This document shows, piece by piece, positions 24,309-33,000 of a stretch of DNA of 64,000 bases (its first letter is position 1; each line of letters starts with the position of its first letter). The notes under the pieces were generated by a model that had not been told where the DNA came from, ran no database searches, and worked only from the letters and a program-made list of their open reading frames with translations. A program made the position numbers and the translations under genes. Origin of the DNA: Saprospirales bacterium (GTDB taxonomy: Bacteria > Bacteroidota > Bacteroidia > Chitinophagales > Saprospiraceae); the NCBI GenBank assembly GCA_016719895.1, contig JADJYG010000031.1, positions 124,001 to 188,000 on the forward strand. Reading direction: 5' to 3'.

Positions 24309-26912
24309 ATGAAGGTTTCGCTGAATTGGATTCGAGAATTTCTCGACCTAGATAAAACACCCGAAGAAATCGCCGACATATTGACCTCGCTGGGCCTGGA
24401 AGTGGAAGGATGGGATGCCGTGAAACCATCGCCGGTAGACTTGGATAAAGTCGTAACCGGCCGGGTTTTAGAGTGTGTACGCATACCGGATACCGACCAC
24501 CTTTCAGCCACCAAAGTAGATGTTGGCGATGGCACGATCCGCTCCATTGTGTGCGGCGCGCCAAACGTTGCGGCCGGCCAGTATGTGCTGGTCGCTCTTC
24601 CTGGCACAAATGTACGGAGTAAAGACGGCCAGCTGTTCGAGATCGGCGAGCGCAAGGTGCGCGGCGTGCCCTCGCAGGGCATGATCTGTGCGCAAGACGA
24701 GTTGGGCATCGGCCACGACCATTCCGGCATCATGGTCCTGCCGGAAGGCGTCCGCCTGGGTATATCCGCCGCACAATACCTCCAGCTCGCCACTGATGTG
24801 GTGTATGAGATCGGACTGACCCCCAACCGCGCCGACGCAACCAGTCACCTGGGCGTGGCGCGCGATCTGCTGGCCTGGGTCCGCCACCACGAAAACCCGC
24901 AAGCTACTCTCCGGCTTCCGGCCGCACCGCCGGTTTCTGTACCTGACCCAGGCCAGGGCACAACGATCGAAGTACACGTCGAAAATACGGAAGCCTGCTC
25001 CCGCTATACCGGTGTGTTGCTCCAGGGGGTGCAGGTACAGGAAAGCCCCGGCTGGCTGAAAGACCGGTTGCTGGCCCTGGGCCAACGGCCGATCAACAAC
25101 GTAGTGGACGCGACCAACTACGTGCGCCTCGAACTCGGCCAACCCCTGCATGCCTTCGATGCCACCCGGATACAAGGCAATAAAATACGGGTAAAAACCC
25201 TGCCCGCCGGCACTATTTTTAAAAGCCTGGACGAAGTGGACCGCCAACTCTCCGCTGACGACCTGATGATCTGCGACGGCGACTCGAACCCCATGTGCAT
25301 CGGCGGCGTTTTCGGCGGCGCCACCAGCGGCGTGACGATGGGCGCCTCCAGTGTTTTCCTGGAAAGCGCTCGCTTCAACCCCTCCTGGATCCGCCGCTCC
25401 ATGTTGCGCCACAACCTGCGCACCGACGCAGCCTGGGCCTTTGAAAAGGGCGTGGACCCCAACGGCTGCCGCATAGCGCTGCAACGTGCCGTCGACCTTA
25501 TTCGCCAACTCGCCGGCGGCGAAATAGCCTCTGCAGTGACGGACATCTACCCGAAACCCGTGGAGCCGGCCCGCATACCGGTGGAATACGGCCGGATCAA
25601 CAGCCTCATCGGCGAAAACCTGCCCCCTGCAACGGTTAAAAATATCCTGGCCGCCCTGGAGATCGGCGTGGAATCGGAAACAACTGCCGGCTTCACTGCC
25701 GTGGCGCCGACCAACAAACCCGACGTCGTCCGTGAAGCCGACATCGTAGAGGAAATCCTACGGATATACGGTCTCGATACCGTAGCCATGCCGGCACAGT
25801 TGCGTACCAATATGGAGATCAGCCCGCGCCCCGACCCCGACGCCGTGCGCAACCTGGCTGCTGATTTTCTGGCCGCCAACGGGTTCTACGAGTGCATGAG
25901 CCTCTCGCTCAGCAATTCGGCCTACTATACCGGCGAAAATGCCCCGCTTCCATTCCCAAAAGAAATGCTGGTGTATGTGCACAACACCGCCAACCAGGGG
26001 CTCGATTGCCTCCGGCCCAGTATGCTGTTTGGCGGCCTGGAGACCATCCGCCACAACCAAAACCGCCAAAATCCGGATTTGCGTCTGTTTGAGTTTGGGA
26101 AAACGTATGCAAGCCCCCCCCGGCCCCCCCATGAGGGGGGGAGTAGCGTGTTGAGGGATGCTCCAGGAAAGGGTATTAATAGCCCCGCTCCCCTCGATGA
26201 GGGGGGAATGGGGGATGCTCCAGGAAAGGGTATTAATAGCCCCGCTCCCCCCCACATGGGGGGGCCGGGGGGGGCCTCCGAAACATCCCGCCTCGCCATC
26301 TTCCTCACCGGAGCCCACCACCCGGAAAGCTGGCAGCCGGGACCAAAAACAGCGGTCGATTTTTATACGCTTAAAGCATACGTACAGAATCTGCTGGCGC
26401 GCCTGGGGGTGAGCGGCTACCAGGAAACCGTTGTACAGGAAACACGGTTCCGGGTAGCGCTTCGGTATCACCGCGGCCCGAAGGAATTCGTGACGTTTGG
26501 CCGTGTGCTACCGGCTATTGCCAAAAAGATGGACGTTAAAAATGCCGTCTATTACGCCGATTTTAATTTTGATAACATACTGCCGGCGTTGGCAGCCAAC
26601 CGGATACAGTTTCAGGAGATGAACCGTTTTCCGGTGGTCCGCCGCGACCTGGCACTGGTGCTGGACCGCGGAGTGACCTTTGCGGAAATCCGCCAACTGG
26701 CCGGCAAAACCGTGAAGAAGCTACTGAAAGAGGTCAATTTGTTCGACATTTTTGAGGATGACGAAAGGCTCGGCGCGGGAAAAAAATCCTACGCTGTGAG
26801 TTTCCTTTTTGAAGACCCGCAAAAAACGCTACAGGATAAAGAAATCGATGCCCTGCTACAACAATTGCAGCAGGTATTCGAACAACGACTAAACGCAACC
26901 ATTCGCAAATAA
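24309..26912 (+). CDS. pheT: Phenylalanine--tRNA ligase beta subunit, with an in-frame repeat insertion
   Basis: Beta subunit of the alpha2-beta2 enzyme that charges tRNA-Phe. 867 residues, longer than the usual about 800. The N-terminus KVSLNWIREFLDLDKTPEEIA is typical. The tRNA-binding OB domain covers about 40-150, B3/B4 editing about 210-380 (ALGQRPINNVVDATNYV, the editing-site region), B5 about 410-480, the class II core-like part about 490-700, and the anticodon-binding FDX-ACB domain about 775-867. Between the strands LFEFGKTY and SRLAIFLTG lies an extra block of about 55 Gly/Pro-rich residues (about 602-656) with a 19-residue duplication; it comes from a palindromic DNA insert (see 26113-26275). 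The frame is kept, so the protein is probably functional. The alpha subunit gene is not in the window. Confidence 0.96.
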   Translation: MKVSLNWIREFLDLDKTPEEIADILTSLGLEVEGWDAVKPSPVDLDKVVTGRVLECVRIPDTDHLSATKVDVGDGTIRSIVCGAPNVAAGQYVLVALPGTNVRSKDGQLFEIGERKVRGVPSQGMICAQDELGIGHDHSGIMVLPEGVRLGISAAQYLQLATDVVYEIGLTPNRADATSHLGVARDLLAWVRHHENPQATLRLPAAPPVSVPDPGQGTTIEVHVENTEACSRYTGVLLQGVQVQESPGWLKDRLLALGQRPINNVVDATNYVRLELGQPLHAFDATRIQGNKIRVKTLPAGTIFKSLDEVDRQLSADDLMICDGDSNPMCIGGVFGGATSGVTMGASSVFLESARFNPSWIRRSMLRHNLRTDAAWAFEKGVDPNGCRIALQRAVDLIRQLAGGEIASAVTDIYPKPVEPARIPVEYGRINSLIGENLPPATVKNILAALEIGVESETTAGFTAVAPTNKPDVVREADIVEEILRIYGLDTVAMPAQLRTNMEISPRPDPDAVRNLAADFLAANGFYECMSLSLSNSAYYTGENAPLPFPKEMLVYVHNTANQGLDCLRPSMLFGGLETIRHNQNRQNPDLRLFEFGKTYASPPRPPHEGGSSVLRDAPGKGINSPAPLDEGGMGDAPGKGINSPAPPHMGGPGGASETSRLAIFLTGAHHPESWQPGPKTAVDFYTLKAYVQNLLARLGVSGYQETVVQETRFRVALRYHRGPKEFVTFGRVLPAIAKKMDVKNAVYYADFNFDNILPALAANRIQFQEMNRFPVVRRDLALVLDRGVTFAEIRQLAGKTVKKLLKEVNLFDIFEDDERLGAGKKSYAVSFLFEDPQKTLQDKEIDALLQQLQQVFEQRLNATIRK
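26113..26275. repeat. Palindrome-ended repeat block inserted in frame in pheT
   Basis: The ends gccccccccggccccccc-atg (26113-26133) and its exact complement (26255-26275) are 21-bp inverted repeats. Inside, a 39-base sequence (gggatgctccaggaaagggt...) occurs at 26155-26193 and, with a 57-base period, at 26212-26250. 57 bases is 19 codons, so the repeats remain in the pheT frame and encode DAPGKGINSPAP twice. C- and G-runs flank each unit. Confidence 0.9.
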
Positions 26913-27122
26913 ATGACCGCACACCCGCTCCCGATCGAAAGCGAGGGGAAACGGCAGCCGGATTTGCAAAGCATTTTTTATAAAACGAGTTGAAACGAAC
27001 GGCCAATGGATGGGGTGTTGTGCATGCAGTACGCTGGATTGGAACGATTTATGCTGGAATATGCTGTTCCATATAAGCGTGCCGCATTTGCCCGGCGCTT
27101 TTTACTACCGACCGATTACACC

Positions 27123-27380
27123 ATGGCATACGAAACACAAGCAAATCATACCACTCAGGTCACCGTCCTGATCGCCGGGCGGCCCTATCTGCTGCATATC
27201 AATAGTGCAGATGAGGCACTCCTACACCGCCTGGCCAAAGAGATAAACGACAAGGTGGCGGCTTTCCAGGCCGGCCAGCCGTCGCGCGACCTGCAGGATT
27301 GTTTCGCCCTTGCCTTGCTGACATACGCCCTTGAATTGCAGCGGACCGCCCAGCGGCCCCAGGCAGTAGCCGCGTATTAA
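27123..27380 (+). CDS. zapA: Cell division protein ZapA
   Basis: Small cytosolic FtsZ-ring stabiliser. 85 residues from the ATG at 27123. The N-terminal half has the family core VTVLIAGRPYLLHINSADEALLHRLAKEIN, ending in the helix that leads to the coiled-coil part (DCFALALLTYALELQRTAQ). The open frame extends upstream to 27006, but that extension is unlike ZapA, so I use the internal ATG. Position just before RNase Y is a typical Bacteroidota neighbourhood. The 3' coiled coil is short compared with proteobacterial ZapA, normal for this phylum. Confidence 0.88.
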   Translation: MAYETQANHTTQVTVLIAGRPYLLHINSADEALLHRLAKEINDKVAAFQAGQPSRDLQDCFALALLTYALELQRTAQRPQAVAAY

Positions 27381-27384
27381 CCGG

Positions 27385-27491
27385 GCGCGTTCATCTCGTT
27401 TTTACCCGTCTGTTTCATCGTGTTCTCCAGCGTGCAGTTGCTGGCTGGAGAATACTGCTTTATTGAATACCAAGCGAATAAAAAAACTCGC
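27385..27491 (+). ncRNA. ssrS: 6S-like RNA candidate between zapA and rny
   Basis: The roughly 107-base segment can fold into an outer stem (gcgcgtt 27385-27391 with aactcgc 27485-27491, one mismatch), a large internal bubble, and a perfect 9-bp inner stem (ttctccagc 27423-27431 with gctggagaa 27444-27452). An outer stem, a central bubble and an inner hairpin are the hallmark of 6S RNA, which binds RNA polymerase, and the gene is known next to zapA in other bacteria. No covariance test was possible, and the stem could instead be a transcript end for zapA. Confidence 0.35.
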
Positions 27492-27531
27492 TAATGCCAT
27501 ATATGTTTAACAATTAAATGCACAACCCAAT

Positions 27532-29214
27532 ATGGAGCTCGTTATAGGAATCATTATAGGATTGGTCGTCGGCGGTATTGCCGCGTATTATTTTGCCAGC
27601 CAGACGATAAAAAAATCGAATCAGAAAGCCATCGAGGAGGGGAACCGCCAGGCCGACCTGGCCATTCAGGAAGCCCGGCTCACCGCCAAACGCATCACCG
27701 ATGAAGCGGCCGTTCAGGCCGAAAAAATTGTAGGCAGGGCTGAGGCCGAAAACGAACGGATCAAGCAGCAGAAAATTCAGGAGGCCAAAGAACGCTACAC
27801 GCAAATGCGCAGCCAGTTTGACAGCGAAAAAGCACAGCACCAGATCAAACTGAAGGAGATGGAGATAGAGGTGGTCAGCCAGCAGAAAGACCTGCAAACA
27901 CAGCAGGAACTGTTCCAGGCAAAAGTGGACGAAATAAACGCGCGAAAGGCCGATATCGAAATCAAAGAAGCCGAGATTACCACGTTGCGGGAAAACCTCG
28001 ACAAACAGATGAAAATTGTCCAGAAGAAAAAAGAGGAACTCGACGCCGCCAACGAAGAGCGCATCAAAGCGCTGGAAAAGATCGCGCAACTCAACCAGCA
28101 GGACGCCAAAGATCAGCTGCTGGAAGCCGTGCGCGCCAAGAGCGAGAGCGAGGTGATGGCGATCGTGAAAGAGGCGGTCAGCCAGGCCAAACTAAATGCC
28201 AGCAAGGAAGCCAAAAAAATTGTCATCCAAACGATCCAGCGTATGGCCGCCGAGTTTACCATCGAGAATACCGTTTCGGTGTTCAACCTGGAAAACGACG
28301 ACATGAAAGGGCAGATCATCGGCCGCGAAGGCCGCAATATCCGCGCGTTGGAAGCCGCCACCGGGGTGGAGATCATCGTAGACGATACGCCGGAAGCAAT
28401 CGTGATCTCATCGTTCGACCCCATCCGCCGCGAGGTGGCACGCCTGTCGCTCCAACGCCTGGTAGCCGACGGCCGCATCCACCCGGCGCGTATCGAAGAG
28501 GTGGTGGCCAAGGTGCGCAAACAACTGGAAGAGCAGATCATCGAAATCGGCGAACGCACCGTGATCGAGCTCGGCATCCACGGCCTCAACCCCGCCCTGG
28601 TGCGCATGGTGGGCCGCATGCGTTTCCGCTCCTCCTACGGCCAAAACCTGCTCAAACACTCCGTCGAAACGGCCGACCTCTGCGCCATCATGGCCGCCGA
28701 ACTGGGCCTCAACCCCAAGCAGATCAAAATGGCCAAACGCGCCGGCCTGCTGCACGATATCGGCAAAGTAGCCGAAGAAGAAACCGAACTGTCGCACGCC
28801 CTCGTCGGCATGAAACTCTGCGAACAGTACGGCGAACACCCCGTGATCATCAACGCTGTGGGCGCCCACCACGATGAGATCGAGATGAACAACATTATCT
28901 CGCCGATCATCCAGGCCTGCGACGCCATTTCCGGCGCCCGCCCCGGCGCCCGCCGCGAGATTCTCGAAAACTACCTCAAGCGGATCGGCGAACTCGAAGA
29001 CCTCGCCATGGGCTATGAAGGCGTCGCCAAAGCCTTCGCCATGCAAGCCGGCCGCGAACTGCGCGTGATCGTCGAAGCCGACAAGGTCAGCGACCAGTAC
29101 GCCGACGACCTGTCGTTTATGATCTCACAAAAAATCCAGGACGAAATGCAGTACCCCGGCCAGATCAAAGTGACGGTCATCCGGGAAAAACGGGCCGTGG
29201 CCTATGCGCGGTAG
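27532..29214 (+). CDS. rny: Ribonuclease Y
   Basis: Membrane-anchored endoribonuclease that starts mRNA decay. 560 residues: an N-terminal transmembrane helix (about 2-23, LVIGIIIGLVVGGIAAYYFA), a long coiled coil rich in Ala, Glu, Gln and Lys (about 30-215), a KH domain with the signature GREGRNIRALE (about 262-272), and an HD catalytic domain containing the metal-binding HDIGK (about 408-412) followed by SHALVGMKL and AHHDEIE. All parts have family-normal length. It follows zapA in the same direction with a 151-base gap that can hold the RNA candidate. Confidence 0.96.
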   Translation: MELVIGIIIGLVVGGIAAYYFASQTIKKSNQKAIEEGNRQADLAIQEARLTAKRITDEAAVQAEKIVGRAEAENERIKQQKIQEAKERYTQMRSQFDSEKAQHQIKLKEMEIEVVSQQKDLQTQQELFQAKVDEINARKADIEIKEAEITTLRENLDKQMKIVQKKKEELDAANEERIKALEKIAQLNQQDAKDQLLEAVRAKSESEVMAIVKEAVSQAKLNASKEAKKIVIQTIQRMAAEFTIENTVSVFNLENDDMKGQIIGREGRNIRALEAATGVEIIVDDTPEAIVISSFDPIRREVARLSLQRLVADGRIHPARIEEVVAKVRKQLEEQIIEIGERTVIELGIHGLNPALVRMVGRMRFRSSYGQNLLKHSVETADLCAIMAAELGLNPKQIKMAKRAGLLHDIGKVAEEETELSHALVGMKLCEQYGEHPVIINAVGAHHDEIEMNNIISPIIQACDAISGARPGARREILENYLKRIGELEDLAMGYEGVAKAFAMQAGRELRVIVEADKVSDQYADDLSFMISQKIQDEMQYPGQIKVTVIREKRAVAYAR

Positions 29215-29229
29215 GATTTCGGGCATGCT

Positions 29230-29259
29230 GGAGATTTTCAGACAAACGCTCAAATCTCC
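29230..29259. terminator. Possible bidirectional hairpin between rny and cyclase gene
   Basis: ggagattt (29230-29237) pairs perfectly with aaatctcc (29252-29259). It lies between convergent stops and overlaps the last codons of the cyclase gene. No strong T-run. Confidence 0.35.
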
Positions 29260-30008
29260 AACAACCGGAACAGCACCGGTTTTGACGGGCTGGCATCCAG
29301 GTCGAACGAGACTGTTTGCAGGTTGAGCAGGTAAAGACCGTCTTTTACCGTGTCCGGCACGTAAATAAGTTCCGTGATGGTGCAGTGCTTGCGCACAGCG
29401 TGCGGGTACTGCCAAAAGGCATGGTGCGCCCGCAACAGGCCGGCGTCTTCTTCCCGGTCCACCGAGGGCAGGTCAAGAAGGAGGTGTTGAATCCCGCATT
29501 CAACTAAAAAACGGGCGGCATCCCAATGCAGGTAGGGCGGATTGGCGCCGGAATAATTCCGCCGCTTTTTCAGGTCGTCATTGGGCAACGTGCGCAGCAC
29601 AAGCGCGCTGGCCTCGTCCTTGCCTAAAACTTCTTCCAACTGGTCGCGAAAAATGACCCGGTCGCCCTCGTCGCCGGAGGGTCTGGGGTACACGCTGACC
29701 AGCTTGGCCGCAAAATGGTGCGCCTGTAAACATTCGGGCAAGACAAACCGTTCGCGGGCAATATGCCCCACGCATTCCGTATGGGTGCCATTGCCGTGCG
29801 GATTGAACCGGACATTAAAAAAATTGACCGGGCCGCCCCGGGCCGTGCTGCCGACAAAGCTGTCCATTACCACCGGACTAAATTCCACCGGGGGCGCCCA
29901 GAAACAATTGGGGTTATCCGGGCCATCGCGCAGGGGAATGGAAATGTCGATGGGTTGCGACAGATCGGCTGTGTATGTTCGATGCCCTAAGGTCAGGTTG
30001 ATTTGCAT
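29250..30008 (-). CDS. Cyclase-family (kynurenine formamidase-like) metal hydrolase
   Basis: 252 residues from the ATG at 30008. The family metal site HxGTHxD appears as NPHGNGTHTECVGHI (about residues 72-86), with Glu replacing the usual Asp, and with PIDISIPLRDG upstream as in typical members. Further conserved parts are VDREEDAGLLRAHHAFW and ITELIYVPDTVKDGLYLLNLQ. Known members hydrolyse N-formylkynurenine or cyclic imides, but the exact substrate here is open; no tryptophan-catabolism gene is nearby. The gene begins 23 bases after the stop of the large metalloprotease gene and is probably read through from it. The C-terminus is convergent with rny. Confidence 0.85.
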   Translation of the reverse strand: MQINLTLGHRTYTADLSQPIDISIPLRDGPDNPNCFWAPPVEFSPVVMDSFVGSTARGGPVNFFNVRFNPHGNGTHTECVGHIARERFVLPECLQAHHFAAKLVSVYPRPSGDEGDRVIFRDQLEEVLGKDEASALVLRTLPNDDLKKRRNYSGANPPYLHWDAARFLVECGIQHLLLDLPSVDREEDAGLLRAHHAFWQYPHAVRKHCTITELIYVPDTVKDGLYLLNLQTVSFDLDASPSKPVLFRLLEI

Positions 30009-30031
30009 GCAAGAACCGGGTTTTTTTACAT

Positions 30032-33000
30032 CTATTGGACCAGCAGGCGGACGCATGCCGTTTGCATGCCGCTCGTCAGGCGCAGCCAGTACACCCCCGG
30101 CGGAAGACTCGCCAGGTCGATGGTGGTGGAAAACACGCTGTTCAGTTGGGGGTATATCTGCTGTTGGATCAGCCGGCCGGCCGTGTCGAAAACGTCGGTA
30201 CGCAGGGGACCTGCCGGCGCTTTGTGCAGGATGAAGTGAAAACGGCCGGCGCTTGGGTTGGGCTGTACGGCCAGGCCCCAGGCTTCAGCCGGCGCGGCCG
30301 TGCCGACAAAATTGACCACAATATTTTCGACAATCGCGATACAACCATTGGCGTCACGCACCCGGACGGCGTATGTAGCATTCGCTACACCGGCAAATAC
30401 CGGCGAAGTCTGGTAAACGATGCCGTCGAGGCTATACTCCAAGGCGCCGGCGCCGCCGGCGGCCGTCACGTAGATGGTGTCGCTGCTGACGGTTGCCGAG
30501 GCGGTCAGCGCAGGCGGGTCAAGCAAGGTAAAAGAATATGGAATAGTGTCGCCGGCAGCGTCCGTTATGAGCAGGGTGTACGATCCGGCCGTCAGGCTGT
30601 CGAGGGCGCAGGGGCCGCTATTTAAGGTGCAGCTGTATGGCGGTGTTCCACCGCTAACCGTGTAGATCAACTGACCGGAGGCCTCCCCTGCGCACAATGG
30701 GTTGCTGCCGGTAGCCTGCACGCTCATCGGAATATAATGCATCACAAATGGGACGGCCTGGACGCAGTCATTTCCGTCCGCTACGGTCAGCGTATGCGCG
30801 CCGTTTGGCAGATCCGTAAAGGCGCTGTTATCTTGCGGCAAACCGCCATCCAGGGTGTATTCGTACGGCGGTACGCCACCCGACACCTGCACCAGGATAT
30901 CGTTGGCGGTCTGGACGATGCTGACGTTGAGCGGGTCCGGTTGCGAAAGGGTCAGCTCCTGACTTTGGACTACGGTACCGGCTGCGTCGAGTACGTAAAA
31001 GGCGTACGTCCCGGCGCCGATTGGCCCGAACAGGCTGCCGGGCTGGTACGTACCGCCACCCAGGCTGTAGGTATAGGGCGGTATGCCGCCGCCGGCGGCG
31101 ACCTCAATCGAAACGGTTTCGCCGTAGCACAGAATGGCGCCGGCAATGCGCAATTCCAGGATTTCCAGCGGCGGTACGTCTACTACGGCGCCCACGGTGG
31201 CCGTGCAGCCGTTGGCATCGCGAACAGTGACGGTGTAAGGGCCATTGGCCAGGTTTCCGAAGGTAATATCAAATTGAAATTGCTGCCCGTCGAGGCTGTA
31301 TTCCAGCGCGCCCGTGCCCCCCGTGGCGGTCACGATAATCGCGTTGAGATTCACCGCCGCGCTGGCTTCGATGACCGGCGGATCGGTCAGCGCAGCGGCA
31401 TTGGAGGTGGCCGTATTTCCGGAATCGTCCCGGACGGTCACCGCGAACGTCCCGGCACTCAATCCGGAGAATGTATTACCGGGTTGGAAAACGGCGCCGT
31501 CGAGGCTGTACGTATAGGGCCCGACCCCGCCCGACACACTGGCGGTTACTGCGCCATTCGACCCGCCATGGCAGGCGATGGCGGCGATGATGTTGATCTG
31601 GACGATCAACTGATCCACCGCCACGGTGGCGGTTGCCGTGCCCGTGCAGCCGTTGGCATCGCGTACGGTAAGAGTATAGAGGCCGTTGGCAACGTTTTCG
31701 AATAGCGGCTCATTTTGGAAAACCAGCCCGTCGAGGCTGTACGCCAGCGGCGCCGTACCGCCGGTCGCCTGGGCTGTGATATCGTCAGCCAAGACGCTTG
31801 CGGCCACGAGAATAGCAGCTGGATTATCGATATTCAGCGTATCGGAGCCCGCCATAAATCCGTTTTGATCGGTCACGGCAACCGAGTAGACGCCGGCTGC
31901 CAGGCCGTCGAATATGTTGCCGGCTTGCGGTGTGCCGCCGTTCAACCGGTAGGAATAAGGCGGCGTTCCACCCGTCACCGTTACGGCAATCTGAGCGTTG
32001 TTGCCGTCGTGACACTGAAGGGCTTGCAGCAGTTGAGCGGACACCTCCAGGTCGTTTTGCAGGATGATGATACTAAACGTTTGGCCGTGAAGCCATCCGT
32101 TGGTACTGAGGTCGGCAACATCGAACAGGAACGTATCGGCAATAGCAGGGGTGCCATTATGGGTGTAGCTGACCCGCCCGGCGAGGATGTCTGCCTGGGT
32201 AAAAACGCCGCCGGGTTCCAGGTTAGCGTTGTCGAGTTGGAGCGTACCGTGTTGAGGTAGCGACAGCAGGGTAAACATGCCGTCGTCAGCATTGGCGCTG
32301 GCAATATTCAACATCAGGTTGGCGGCGGTAATATCGGCGGAAGCCCCGCTGGCAACGGTAAGGGGTTGGTTCAGGAGCAGTTCGGTTGGCGGAATTGTGT
32401 CAAAAAAGCAAAAAGAAAGGCTCCAGGCGTTGAGCGCGCCGCCGTCCTCCGGAAAATTATCGGTGATGGAAAGCGTCCAGACGCCCTGTGCATTGGCAAG
32501 GTTAAAGCGGTCGAGGGATTCGACCGGCTGATAGGCGCCGTTGAGCGCCGGCAGGTTGCCGCAGGTATTCTCCAGGTCGGCGGCCGTTTGTGCGGCTTCG
32601 TCGTCCAATTGGAGGCTCAGGTTGTCTCCATTGCAGCCGCTGCTTGTTGCCGGGAACCCGGGCTGGTCCAGCAGCAATGCCGAGGTGTTGTCGGGGGCTA
32701 CGAGGGTTGCCACCAAGTCGCCTACCCAGGTATGGTTGACCTGCATGCTGAGGTTGACATCCGCAACAAACCGGTTGGCCGGCACACTGATTTCTGAAAT
32801 TACAGTGGCAACGTTGGCAGTGGGGATCACCACGGGCACATCAGTGCTGTTGAAGGCAAAGGAGCACTCCGGTCGCGCAGTTTGAAAGGCAAAAACGGCA
32901 GAAAAACCACTTTGTGCGCAGGCATTCTCCCCGTTTACGCGCCAATAATATACCGTGGCGGTGTCCAGCCCACTCAAGCCGGTAGCAGGGCTGGCGCTTG

